Source: Syntrophomonadaceae bacterium (lineage in GTDB: Bacteria > Bacillota > Dethiobacteria > DTU022). From it: a stretch of DNA of 56,759 nt. A model generated the notes under the pieces. That model saw only the letters and a list, made by a program, of their open reading frames with translations. It ran no database searches and was not told the origin of the DNA. Below, one piece after another: positions 39,091 through 47,108 of the stretch (positions are counted from its first letter, which is position 1; every line of letters starts with the position of its first letter). The DNA is taken from positions 1 to 56,759 of the forward strand of contig PWYU01000071.1 in assembly GCA_003567725.1 (NCBI GenBank), written 5' to 3'. Made by a program: the position numbers and the translations under genes.

Positions 39091-39322
39091 TAGTACTACA
39101 GCGAAAGATTAAGAGTTAAGCGGTGCCATATGAACGGTTCAAGCGTCCCGAGCGGTGCCATGTGAACGTTAAACGGTGCCATGTGAACGTTTGAGCGTCC
39201 TGAGCAGTGCCATGGGGACGGTTCGAGCGTCCCGAAGCGCAGCGTAGGCCAAAGGGAAGACGATGGAACTGTCCCCGTGGCTTAGCGGGCTCTGGTTCAC
39301 GACATAAGTTTCGCTGTAAGTA
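39091..39322. repeat. MITE-like element with internal tandem expansion
   Basis: Ends TAGTACTACAGCGAAAG and CTTTCGCTGT-type (seen as AAGTTTCGCTGTAAGTA), inverted to each other. Compared with the copy at 28152, the left arm is repeated about four times as GCGGTGCCATxTGAACG-GTTxxAGCGTCC units (39120-39225) before the shared core CCCGAAGCGCAGCGTAGGCC and CTGTCCCCGTGGCTTAGCGG. It lies in the 640-base gap 38905-39542, which has no gene. Confidence 0.85.
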
Positions 39323-39418
39323 GCAATAATTAAAAGGAAAGGCCACCTAATGTTTGAAGGTAGATTAACGTTGCCAATTCCTGTATTGATGATTAATGCC
39401 TCCTAAACCCAAAATTCA

Positions 39419-39537
39419 GAGTTGACATAACCTGGGACAAGGGACCTGTCCCCGTGTCCCAAAGGCAAAACTAACCATACAAGGGTGACCATTGGAGTTG
39501 ACATAACCTGGGACAAGGGACCTGTCCCCGTGTCCCA
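39419..39537. repeat. Two direct 43-base repeats holding the 29-bp palindrome
   Basis: GAGTTGACATAACC plus the full palindrome is present at 39419-39461 and again, identical, at 39495-39537, with a period of 76 bases. The second copy ends five bases before the alcohol dehydrogenase stop codon. So here the palindrome was duplicated together with its left flank. Confidence 0.9.
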
Positions 39538-39542
39538 GGGTT

Positions 39543-40694
39543 TTAGTTGGCCAGGGAGGCTTTTAGTATGGCCCGCACGTCTTCCAGGCCGGCCGGGCAA
39601 AGGTTATTGCCGGAGCGCTCCGGGGTAAACATCTGCTCAGCCAGGGCCAGAGCATCTTTTGCTTCCAGGCCGTACTTTTTTAATAGCTCCCTTACCCCGA
39701 TGACGTTAAAAAGCTCTTCCAGGCGCCGGGACAGCCCGCTTATTTCGCCACAACCGATCATCTGAGCTGCCATCTGCAATCGCCCGTCATCGTGTTTGGC
39801 GTTATAGGCCAAAAGGGCCGGCAGGGTAAATCCGCAGGCCAGCCCGTGCGGGACACCCAGGGCGGATGTTAGCGGGTAAGACATGGAATGAGCCAGGGCA
39901 GTTCTGGTTACGCTGATGCAAACACCGCCAAAATAACTGCCGGTAAGCATCATGGCCCGCCTTTCTAAATCCTGCGGCTTTTCCACCACTGCAGGCAGAA
40001 TCGTTAAGACAATATCAATGGCCCGGGCGGCGTAGCTTATGCTGATCGGGCTGGCATTGCGGTTCCAGACCGATTCTAAGGCGTGGGACAGGACATCCAG
40101 GCCGCTAATAATAGTTGTTTCCTCCGGTAAGGACAGGGTCAGCTCCGGATCAAGCAAGGCAGCGTCCGGGTACAGATCGGGATGGATTAGGGAATACTTT
40201 TTGGTGCTCATATCATCCCAGATAGTAGCAAAAGGGGTGGCTTCGCTGCCGGTTCCAGCCGTTGTGGGAACAGCGATCATATATAGTGGGGGCCTGTCCG
40301 GCAGGGGCGCCTCCCCACCGAGGTGTTTTCGCAGGGAAAACTGCGCATCGTCAAGGCCCAGTAAAATACTGAGCGCCTTGGCCGTATCAAGGACGCTGCC
40401 GCCGCCGACTGCGATTACAGCATCAACCTCTTCATTTTCCAGAAAAGCCCGGTGCCCTTCTATGGAAGCAATATCGGGGTTGGGGCTGACCCGGTCAAGG
40501 ACTGTTACCCGCCGCCCTCCTAAAAGCGCCTTTACCCGGCCGGTAAGACCTCTTGCTGTTGAGCCTGCTGAAGTGATAAGCAGAACCTGATCAGCGCTTT
40601 CTTCCGGCAGATAAGAGTCCAGCTCGTTTATCACTCCCGGTCCGGAGGCAACCTCTACCGGGTTGTAAAAAGACCACTTCCGGTCATAATGCAT
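39543..40694 (-). CDS. Iron-type alcohol dehydrogenase, probable phosphonoacetaldehyde reductase
   Basis: A 383-residue group III (Fe-dependent) alcohol dehydrogenase. The cofactor loop is GGGSVLDTAKA near residue 100. The metal ligands are the Asp and His in GLDVLSHALESVWN and the two His in AHSMSYPLTSALGVPHGLACG. Members in phosphonate clusters (PhpC-like) reduce phosphonoacetaldehyde to 2-hydroxyethylphosphonate. That fits here, because PEP mutase and phosphonopyruvate decarboxylase are in the same run and no transaminase is. The start lies 2 bases after the stop of the upstream nucleotidyltransferase. Enzyme class secure; substrate inferred. Confidence 0.85.
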   Translation of the reverse strand: MHYDRKWSFYNPVEVASGPGVINELDSYLPEESADQVLLITSAGSTARGLTGRVKALLGGRRVTVLDRVSPNPDIASIEGHRAFLENEEVDAVIAVGGGSVLDTAKALSILLGLDDAQFSLRKHLGGEAPLPDRPPLYMIAVPTTAGTGSEATPFATIWDDMSTKKYSLIHPDLYPDAALLDPELTLSLPEETTIISGLDVLSHALESVWNRNASPISISYAARAIDIVLTILPAVVEKPQDLERRAMMLTGSYFGGVCISVTRTALAHSMSYPLTSALGVPHGLACGFTLPALLAYNAKHDDGRLQMAAQMIGCGEISGLSRRLEELFNVIGVRELLKKYGLEAKDALALAEQMFTPERSGNNLCPAGLEDVRAILKASLAN

Positions 40695-40696
40695 AT

Positions 40697-41437
40697 TTAT
40701 CCCTCCCGGCCCCTGGCAAAATAGTTTTTCGCCTTTTCTAAATCTTCACAGTCATCTATTTCCATGCAAAACTCATTATTAAGCTCCACCGGGTACAGGG
40801 CAAGATTTGAAAGCAGGTTATTCAGGGCATTTTCAGCATACACTGTAAGCTCTCCCTTAGCCTGGAAACGCTTCATTTCTGCCAGCCAGGCTGAGAAAAC
40901 TTTTGCGGACAGCCTGTAAAAGGGGATCAGAAAAACGCTGTCTTCATCAAATAAGTCAACCCCGATCTTTTTAACCAGGCCTCTTTTTATTGTTGCCTTA
41001 AAATCTTTATCAGGAAGCTCAATGGTGGGATTGGTTAATACCAAATCGGGGTTGTCTGCTTTAAGCAGCTGCTCTAAAACCACCCGGTCAAATACCAGGT
41101 CACCGTGCAGCAGGATAACCTCCCCGCAGCCTTTTTCCATGATATAATCACCGGCCAGGATGAGTGAATAAATGTAGTTGGTCTGCGCGTAGGCGGGATT
41201 GTTGATCAGGCTGACCGGCGCTTTTTCAGGAAATCGTTTAAGATAATCCGCAATCTGATCCGCAAAAGGCCCCGTGGTAATTAAGATATTCTCAAGGCCG
41301 AAATCTTTAAAAATCCTCAGCTGCCGCCCCAGGATGGTTTCCTCTCCATCAATTTCCACCAGGCACTTGGGCCTGTTTTGGGTTAGCTCTTTCATCCTCG
41401 AGCCTGTTCCTGAATTTAGGATGATAACCTGAATCAC
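40697..41437 (-). CDS. LicC-like nucleotidyltransferase, probable CTP:phosphonate cytidylyltransferase
   Basis: A 246-residue NTP-transferase. GTG start with AAGGGGG six bases upstream. It has the sugar-nucleotide pyrophosphorylase loop ILNSGTGSRMKELTQNRPKCLVEIDG, GEVILLHGDLVFD with the first metal-binding Asp, and the C-terminal metal site NEFCMEIDDCEDLEKAK. These are the features of LicC (phosphocholine cytidylyltransferase) and the related PntC-type phosphonate cytidylyltransferases. Next to a PEP mutase run and LicD genes, CMP activation of a phosphonate is the best guess. It could still activate a sugar phosphate or phosphocholine. Confidence 0.82.
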   Translation of the reverse strand: MIQVIILNSGTGSRMKELTQNRPKCLVEIDGEETILGRQLRIFKDFGLENILITTGPFADQIADYLKRFPEKAPVSLINNPAYAQTNYIYSLILAGDYIMEKGCGEVILLHGDLVFDRVVLEQLLKADNPDLVLTNPTIELPDKDFKATIKRGLVKKIGVDLFDEDSVFLIPFYRLSAKVFSAWLAEMKRFQAKGELTVYAENALNNLLSNLALYPVELNNEFCMEIDDCEDLEKAKNYFARGREG

Positions 41438-41622
41438 TAGTGGCCCCCTTATTCATTGAATTACCCCATCTGTATAGCGGTCCTCATCTGGCTGCACTGC
41501 TATTTAAAAAGTGTGCCACCCGGCCCGGTTGCAGGCGTTTTTAAACCAGCCCTGCTTTTTTTAGCCTTCAGTTACACTATTTCCACACTAAAAAACCGCT
41601 CCAGGCAGTTTCAAGGCCTCTC

Positions 41623-42756
41623 TTACCGGCCCGCTTGCAAATATTTCATGAAAGCGGTTTTATTATCCTCAGGTGTGGTTTTCGGCCGGCCCAGATCTTT
41701 CCTGGCGCCTTTGCGGACGCGGATTTCAAGCAAAGCCGGGCCTTCTTCAGACTTAATTTTATCCAGGGCCGCTTCCAGCTGCCCTGCTGTATCGGCCCTC
41801 AGGGCCTGCTGGTAACCGCAAGCCCTGGCCACCTGCGGAAAGTCAACTTGAAATCCCGCTGTGGCCTGCCCGCCCACCGAATCGTGGGCGCTGTTGTTAA
41901 AAATCAGATGATAGAAATTATTAGCCCCGCTGTTTCCGCTGATGGCTAAAGCGCCCATATGCATGATTACCGCCCCATCGCCGTCAAAGCAAAACACCCG
42001 GCGCCCTGGCTTTTTCAGGGCGACTCCTAAAGCAATCTGGGAAGCGTGGCCCATGGAGCCGACGTTTAAAAAATCGCGGCTGTGCCCCCCGCCTTTTTTC
42101 TCGCGGTATTCATAAATTTCCCGGGACAGCTTACCGGTAGTGGAAACTACCACCTCTTCTGAATCCAGCCTGGCCAGGATTATTATTAGCGCCTCTTCCC
42201 GGCTCATCTTGTAAAATTCACCCGGCTTTTTTTCTGACCGGTAGGCGCTGAAGGTGCCCTTTTCCACCACCAGGGCAAAGGGCGCAGCTTTGGTGCGCAT
42301 ATAATCTGCCGCGTGGGCAACTACTTCTGCCGCTTCCTGCTCTTTAAAAGGCATGATTTTATATTCTATACCCAGGGTCTTTAAAAGGGGCAGGGTTATA
42401 AGCCCCTGCTTGATATGCTGCGGCTCATCGGGCACTTGCGGTTTTCCCCGCCAGCCGATTAAAAGCAGCATGGGGATATTGTATACCAGGGGATCTGCCA
42501 GGGAAACCAGGGGGTTAATGGCATTACCCAGCCCTGAATTCTGCATATAAACCAGGCCGGGACGCCTGCAGGCCAGGTATTGGCCCGCGGCCAGGGCCAC
42601 TGCGTTACCTTCGTTGGCTGCAACCAGGTGGTTCTCAGGCGAAGCGTGGTCAGTTATGTAAGCGGATAAATCTGAAAGCAGGGAGTCGGGAACCCCTGTA
42701 AAAAAATCAATACCTTCTTTTTTTAAAGCTTCAAAAAAAAACCGGCACTCTATAAT
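41623..42756 (-). CDS. Phosphonopyruvate decarboxylase; possible ATT start
   Basis: A thiamine diphosphate enzyme converting phosphonopyruvate to phosphonoacetaldehyde, the step that makes the PEP mutase reaction irreversible. N-terminal IECRFFFEALKKEGIDFFTG, then VPDSLLSDLSAYI; the ThDP site GDGAVIMHMGALAISG followed by FNNSAHDSVGGQ. The open frame has an ATG at 42834, but it lies 26 codons inside pepM without a ribosome-binding site. Homologues begin at the I-E/I-K position, which here is ATT (42756), one base after the pepM stop and eight bases after GGGGGG. I place the start at ATT, giving 377 residues, the usual length. Function secure, start inferred. Confidence 0.9.
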   Translation of the reverse strand: MIECRFFFEALKKEGIDFFTGVPDSLLSDLSAYITDHASPENHLVAANEGNAVALAAGQYLACRRPGLVYMQNSGLGNAINPLVSLADPLVYNIPMLLLIGWRGKPQVPDEPQHIKQGLITLPLLKTLGIEYKIMPFKEQEAAEVVAHAADYMRTKAAPFALVVEKGTFSAYRSEKKPGEFYKMSREEALIIILARLDSEEVVVSTTGKLSREIYEYREKKGGGHSRDFLNVGSMGHASQIALGVALKKPGRRVFCFDGDGAVIMHMGALAISGNSGANNFYHLIFNNSAHDSVGGQATAGFQVDFPQVARACGYQQALRADTAGQLEAALDKIKSEEGPALLEIRVRKGARKDLGRPKTTPEDNKTAFMKYLQAGR

Positions 42757-42757
42757 T

Positions 42758-44056
42758 TTAGCTACCCCCCGGGATGAGATGCAGGATGTCCTTAATGGGC
42801 ATGCAGTAGTCTTCGCTTTCGCAGGCCCGTTCATTTTCTAAAATACAGCGGGCCGTATTGACCATGGCCGGATAAGCGCTTCTTAACAGATGGTTGGCAT
42901 AGATCACGATATTCACCCCGGCTTCAGCTAGCTCGCTTTCTTTGACCAGGTTGTAGGTGGTGGGCACCGCCACCAGGGCTGCTTTTTTGTTAAACTTGCG
43001 GTATTCCCGGCAAAACTCAAATATTTCATCAGGTTCTTTTTCCTTGCTATGGATCATAATCCCGTCCGCCCCGGCTTTTAAGTAAGCGCGGGCTCTTTGC
43101 AGGGCATCTTCTACCCCGGCCTTTAAGATCAGGCTCTCGATGCGGGCAATAACCATAAAATCTTCCGCCACCTGGGCCTGTTTGCCCCTGGTGATCTTTT
43201 GACAGAAATTCTCGATGCTGTCCTGCTGCTGCTCCACTTCGGTCCCAAAAAGAGAGTTTTTCTTCAAACCGATTTTATCTTCAATAATAACCGCCGAAAC
43301 GCCGAGCCTTTCTAAGCTTTTCACCAGGTAGGCAAAGTGCTCCACCTGCCCGCCGGTATCACCGTCCATGATAATCGGCTTGGTGGTAACCTCTAAAATA
43401 TCATTGATCGTATTTAAGCGGGAACTGGAATCGACCAGTTCGATATCCGGTTTTCCCTTCACGGTAGAATCGCACAAACTGCTGACCCACATTCCGTCAA
43501 ACTGCTTGACCATATCGCCCTGGCTTACTTTTAACTTCTCCACAATCAGGCCGGTCAGCCCGTTATGGGCTTCCATAACCCTGACCACAGGCTTTACGTC
43601 AAGCAGCTTGCGCAGGCGGTTAATGCGCAGCTGAGGAGTGGTCCCCACATCCTGTAAAGCCTGCTCCAGCATGCTCACCGATACGCCCTTGGTATATTCA
43701 ACTTCTACCAGCTCTCCGCCCCATTCTTTTAATGCTTCGATCACTTTTTCCCTGATTTCCTGCTGCACACCGGTTTTCCAGTCATCACCGTGCACCACAT
43801 AATCGGGCTTCAGTTTCATTAAATTGGGGACGTAATCAAGCGTATCCTGCGCGACAACCCGGCTGACCCCTTTTAAATTTTCAACAATTTTCTTGCGCTG
43901 TTCAAAATCTACTACAGGCAGCCTTTTATAAGTGGCTATAACCTCATCGGTTAAAATACCAACTGTAACATCGCCCAGTTTCCTGGCTTCTGCTATAACA
44001 TTAATATGGCCATGATGAATGATATCAGCACTCATGGCCAGGTATACCTTTTTCAT
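42758..44056 (-). CDS. pepM: PEP mutase with N-terminal cytidylyltransferase domain
   Basis: A 432-residue bifunctional-looking protein. Residues 1-140 are a TagD/CCT-type nucleotidyltransferase with HHGH (14-17, the HxGH motif) and TKGVSVS (122-128, equivalent to the RTxGIS motif). Residues about 150-432 are phosphoenolpyruvate mutase, with DGDTGG (231-236) for Mg2+ and the diagnostic [10 protein letters not shown] (259-268). The mutase makes phosphonopyruvate, the entry to nearly all C-P bond compounds. Whether the N-terminal domain makes a CMP-phosphonate is inference. The downstream decarboxylase is nearly fused to its stop codon. Confidence 0.95.
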   Translation of the reverse strand: MKKVYLAMSADIIHHGHINVIAEARKLGDVTVGILTDEVIATYKRLPVVDFEQRKKIVENLKGVSRVVAQDTLDYVPNLMKLKPDYVVHGDDWKTGVQQEIREKVIEALKEWGGELVEVEYTKGVSVSMLEQALQDVGTTPQLRINRLRKLLDVKPVVRVMEAHNGLTGLIVEKLKVSQGDMVKQFDGMWVSSLCDSTVKGKPDIELVDSSSRLNTINDILEVTTKPIIMDGDTGGQVEHFAYLVKSLERLGVSAVIIEDKIGLKKNSLFGTEVEQQQDSIENFCQKITRGKQAQVAEDFMVIARIESLILKAGVEDALQRARAYLKAGADGIMIHSKEKEPDEIFEFCREYRKFNKKAALVAVPTTYNLVKESELAEAGVNIVIYANHLLRSAYPAMVNTARCILENERACESEDYCMPIKDILHLIPGGS

Positions 44057-44380
44057 TTCTCACTCCCCTTTAACGGTGCTAAGCACTGTGCCTGCCAAAG
44101 TTTCAACGAGCACAGCTTCTTGCCTTATTATATTTCGCTAAAGAACAGAAAAATCCCTTTTTAAGGACCTGTTTAACTAAAACTATAGCTGTAGCAGGAA
44201 AATGACACCAGCGTAATCTCTGCCGGCCCTTCGCTTTGCCAGGGTAACAACCAAACCGTGCCCGCCGGCGCGGCCGGGCTTTAACTTTTCGCTGCAGCAG
44301 GGGATAAAAACTGATCCGAAAGGCTTTCCCGGGTAGATAGCTGAGCAGGTAGATCACCTGAAAACAGGCAATTTATAAGC
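44057..44380. other. Non-coding gap between licD-like gene and pepM
   Basis: About 320 bases with no supported gene; short open frames here (for instance one rich in Arg, Ala and Lys at 44103-44357) have no start signals or family features. None of the dispersed repeats is present. It may hold a promoter for the pepM genes, but I see no clear -35/-10 pair. Confidence 0.4.
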
Positions 44381-45061
44381 TCAGCGGTTAAAAATGGCCA
44401 CCAGTTTTTCAGGGCTGGTATGTTTAATGGCCCCGTCATCAAATATGAAAAACCAGTCTTTACGAGGCACCTGCCACTGGCCATAGCGGAAAACCAGGTA
44501 ATCGCGGTAATCTTTCGGGACGGGAATACCGTCATAAAAAGAAGCGGTTTCCTTAAAAAACCGGCCCGGGATCCACATCATATAAACCTTGTAGGTGGTA
44601 GTCCAGGGCCAGTTGTGAAGCGAAACGGCCCCTTTCCTGATAAATATCTCCTGGATGATGCGGTGGGGCAGGGCATAAAGATAATAAAATAAATTCTTGT
44701 TTACAAAAGGATAGGGCATGCAGTAGACCTGCGGGCACCAGGCATAATTCTGTTCCTGTCTGAACAGGCTGATATCAATATCCAGAGAGGAACTTTTAAA
44801 ACACGGCGAAAACTTGTATTTAAAATTCAGGCCGCGGTAATTTTTAACCGATACCTTGTAACCCCGTTTTTTAACAGCGGGCAGGATCTTTTTAAGCTGC
44901 TCTTCATTACCGGACCACATGCTAATATCCAGATCATGATCGCCTTCAATGACCCGGCCTTCCCGGGCCAGGCCAAGCAGGGTTCCACTGTCAATCCAGT
45001 ATTCTACCCGGTATTCATTGAGCAAATTGCAGATCCAGTTTAATTCTGGGTTAAGGCTCAT
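44381..45061 (-). CDS. LicD-family transferase, paralogue 1
   Basis: A 226-residue LicD-type (nucleotidyltransferase-fold) protein. It shows SGTLLGLAREGR (25-36) and the metal site DHDLDI (41-46), then a C-terminal block WQVPRKDW..FDDGAIK. LicD moves phosphocholine from CDP-choline to teichoic acid or glycan; relatives transfer other CMP- or CDP-activated phospho- or phosphono-groups. GGAG lies eight bases before ATG. It is the third of three licD-like genes in a row, 16 bases after the second, and the next cluster downstream is pepM. Acceptor and donor are inferred. Confidence 0.87.
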   Translation of the reverse strand: MSLNPELNWICNLLNEYRVEYWIDSGTLLGLAREGRVIEGDHDLDISMWSGNEEQLKKILPAVKKRGYKVSVKNYRGLNFKYKFSPCFKSSSLDIDISLFRQEQNYAWCPQVYCMPYPFVNKNLFYYLYALPHRIIQEIFIRKGAVSLHNWPWTTTYKVYMMWIPGRFFKETASFYDGIPVPKDYRDYLVFRYGQWQVPRKDWFFIFDDGAIKHTSPEKLVAIFNR

Positions 45062-45077
45062 CTAATTTACTCCACTC

Positions 45078-45830
45078 TTAAGGGCTTATCGCTCCATCAT
45101 CCTGCCAGTACAACCACCTATCCCTGGGCACCCGCCAATCCGGTCCGTATTTTAGGGCCAGATATTCCTGTGGATTACCGGGAACGGGCAGCTTACGCCC
45201 GGCCAGGGTTATGGTTTCCAGATTTAAAAAATATTTTTCATCCACGGCCATTTTAAAAAAAGGCCGGAAATAATACTGGCTTCTACCTGCACTATAACAC
45301 AAAATATTCCATAGCGGCACGGGAATTATTTTCGCCACCGCTGCTGAAAGGGTTTTTCTCATACCTGGAGCAAATTTTTGTTCAACTGTCCCCTCCCTGG
45401 CATGAGCGCAAAATAAGACTGTGTTGATTAAAACTTTAACAACCGGACCGGCAACGGGATAGCAAACATCTTTCACTGCCCGGCCCTCCTCACAGCGGTA
45501 AAAGGCAAGATTGATCATATTAAACTTACCCTCTAAATCAGTAACCGTCAGCTGATGCGGTTTATAGGTTTCAATAAAGCGCCCCTTTTTTTGCAGGCAC
45601 CTTAAAATCTCGCCCCTATTCTTAAGGTAATCCTCACCCCAGAGGCCCAGATCAAGATCGTGATCGGTTCTTAAAAGCCTTCCCTCCCGGATGATCCCGA
45701 GCAGGGTGCCCTGGTCAAGCCAGTATGGAACTTTTAAGGTCTCGAGGGTAGCAGTTACTTCTCTGAACAGGTTATGTTCCTCCAGGCTGCCTGTTCTTGT
45801 TCCAGCCCTGTCATTATCGTTACCGGCCAT
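45078..45830 (-). CDS. LicD-family transferase, paralogue 2
   Basis: A 250-residue LicD-type protein, with QGTLLGIIREGR (40-51) and DHDLDL (56-61). The C-terminal block is WRVPRDRW..WQDDGAIS. The middle part differs from the other two copies. It has a hydrophobic stretch around residues 130-145 (VAGPVVKVLINTVLF). Its ATG overlaps the stop of paralogue 3 by one base (TAATG), so translation is coupled. The three copies are too different to be a recent duplication and may act on different sites of the glycan. Confidence 0.87.
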   Translation of the reverse strand: MAGNDNDRAGTRTGSLEEHNLFREVTATLETLKVPYWLDQGTLLGIIREGRLLRTDHDLDLGLWGEDYLKNRGEILRCLQKKGRFIETYKPHQLTVTDLEGKFNMINLAFYRCEEGRAVKDVCYPVAGPVVKVLINTVLFCAHAREGTVEQKFAPGMRKTLSAAVAKIIPVPLWNILCYSAGRSQYYFRPFFKMAVDEKYFLNLETITLAGRKLPVPGNPQEYLALKYGPDWRVPRDRWLYWQDDGAISP

Positions 45831-46696
45831 TATCTCTCCTGCGCTTTTTTCCGGGCCGCTTTTAATAACGCAGCCCCTCTCCAGGCCGGATAGCCTGATA
45901 GATCATAGATTCTTTCCGGTTTTACCTGCTTCAGGGCCCCGTCATCTCTCCATATGTTCCATTTGGGTGCCGGGGTGCGCCAGTTGCCATAGCGGTATAT
46001 TAAATAATGATCCCACTGCCGGGGAATATAGCAATTAAACAAAGGGTGATAAACCCTGCTGGAAAATAAAGGCAGCGGCACCAGCCAGGTTCCCACCCGG
46101 CGGCGTGCTTTCCAGGGCCAGCGGGTAACCTCTGTTACAATCAAGCGCTCGCGCAGTTTCCTCCTGGCCGCCACAAAATAATGGTATAGATATTTGGTTA
46201 TTTCTCTTGGAAACGGCGGCCCGATTCCTTCACCTGCCGGGCACCAGGCCAGGTCGTGCGCCTGCCTGAAAAGCATAACATGAACGGGCAGGTGATCTTC
46301 TTTTAAAAAACGGTACTGGCAGGCAAGCCCCCTGTATAGCCAGATAGTTATCTGAAAGCCTTTTTCCCACAGCAGGGGAATTAGCCCAAGCAGTTTTTCT
46401 TCGTCTTCGGCCCACATCTGCAAATCAATATCTTTTTCATGGCCCAGCAGCCGCCCTTCCCGCATCAGGCCGAGTAATACCCCGCTGTCAACCATATAAG
46501 GGACAGCATGTTCATTTAAAATAGAGGTGAAAAACCGGTAGTCCTTACTTCTTGGCGGCAGCAAAGCCGGGCCCGGTGGTAAATCAGGCCTGCTTTTTTC
46601 TGCTTCATGTAACCTCAGGTCTTCTTTATTACCATCCTTACCAGTAACCGGTTCCTGCTTTTTTAGTTCTGCTGCTCTTCCTTCATCTGCTCTCAT
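45830..46696 (-). CDS. LicD-family transferase, paralogue 3
   Basis: A 288-residue LicD-type protein with an extra charged N-terminal stretch of about 50 residues. SGVLLGLMREGR lies at 71-82, and the metal site reads EKDIDL (87-92) in place of DHDLD; that is also found in LicD proteins. The C-terminal block is WRTPAPKW..WRDDGALK. First gene of the minus-strand run that continues through the other LicD genes to pepM. The region upstream (46697-47108) is shared with the divergent exporter genes. Confidence 0.85.
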   Translation of the reverse strand: MRADEGRAAELKKQEPVTGKDGNKEDLRLHEAEKSRPDLPPGPALLPPRSKDYRFFTSILNEHAVPYMVDSGVLLGLMREGRLLGHEKDIDLQMWAEDEEKLLGLIPLLWEKGFQITIWLYRGLACQYRFLKEDHLPVHVMLFRQAHDLAWCPAGEGIGPPFPREITKYLYHYFVAARRKLRERLIVTEVTRWPWKARRRVGTWLVPLPLFSSRVYHPLFNCYIPRQWDHYLIYRYGNWRTPAPKWNIWRDDGALKQVKPERIYDLSGYPAWRGAALLKAARKKAQER

Positions 46697-46876
46697 TTTA
46701 AAAGATCCCTTTCCAGTACCGGCGCCAGGTTTTTCACTTAAAACCTTTTCTAGACCTTTTACGGTAGGCCGTAAATTTAAGCGCCTGCTTTTATTAAAAG
46801 ATTATTTTATAACAAACTTTATTAAACGTCTGTATAAAGAACACTTATATTCTTACAGGCCATTTTCCTTTAAATT

Positions 46877-46955
46877 AGTAACTACCCAGCCTATTGTCTT
46901 TGTTTAATGATAAGCGGCGCCTGTGGCTTAACGGACTAGGCCTCAGTAGTTACTT
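46877..46955. repeat. MITE-like element, short copy between licD-like genes and exporter
   Basis: A 79-base copy with inverted ends AGTAACTACCCAGCC and (other end) GGCCTCAGTAGTTACT, and a core AATGATAAGCGGCGCCTGTGGCTTAACGG. It matches the reverse complement of the 10555 copy. It occupies the 412-base divergent region 46697-47108, whose remaining sequence is AT-rich without a recognisable promoter consensus. Confidence 0.8.
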
Positions 46956-47108
46956 AAATTAAAGTATTTTTCCCGGTACTACAAAAATATTTCTTTTAAT
47001 CAGATCATACCCCGCAGAACCAAAAAATCAAGCTTTAATTTGACTTTTAAGGTGCCGCTCTTTACAATCATTGTGGGGCCTGCTGGAAAGGAGCCCGGTA
47101 CAGAAACG

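Noticed and set aside
39100-39230. CRISPR array at the tandem GCGGTGCCAT units
   Set aside because: Units are imperfect, spacers are short and uneven, the units belong to a MITE arm, and no cas gene is present.
41635-41949. Open frames of 60-190 codons opposite to the phosphonopyruvate decarboxylase, purine and exporter genes
   Set aside because: They are antisense shadows of well-supported genes and lack start signals.
44103-44357. Arg-rich open frame between licD-like genes and pepM
   Set aside because: No ribosome-binding site, no family features, composition of a chance frame in GC-rich DNA.
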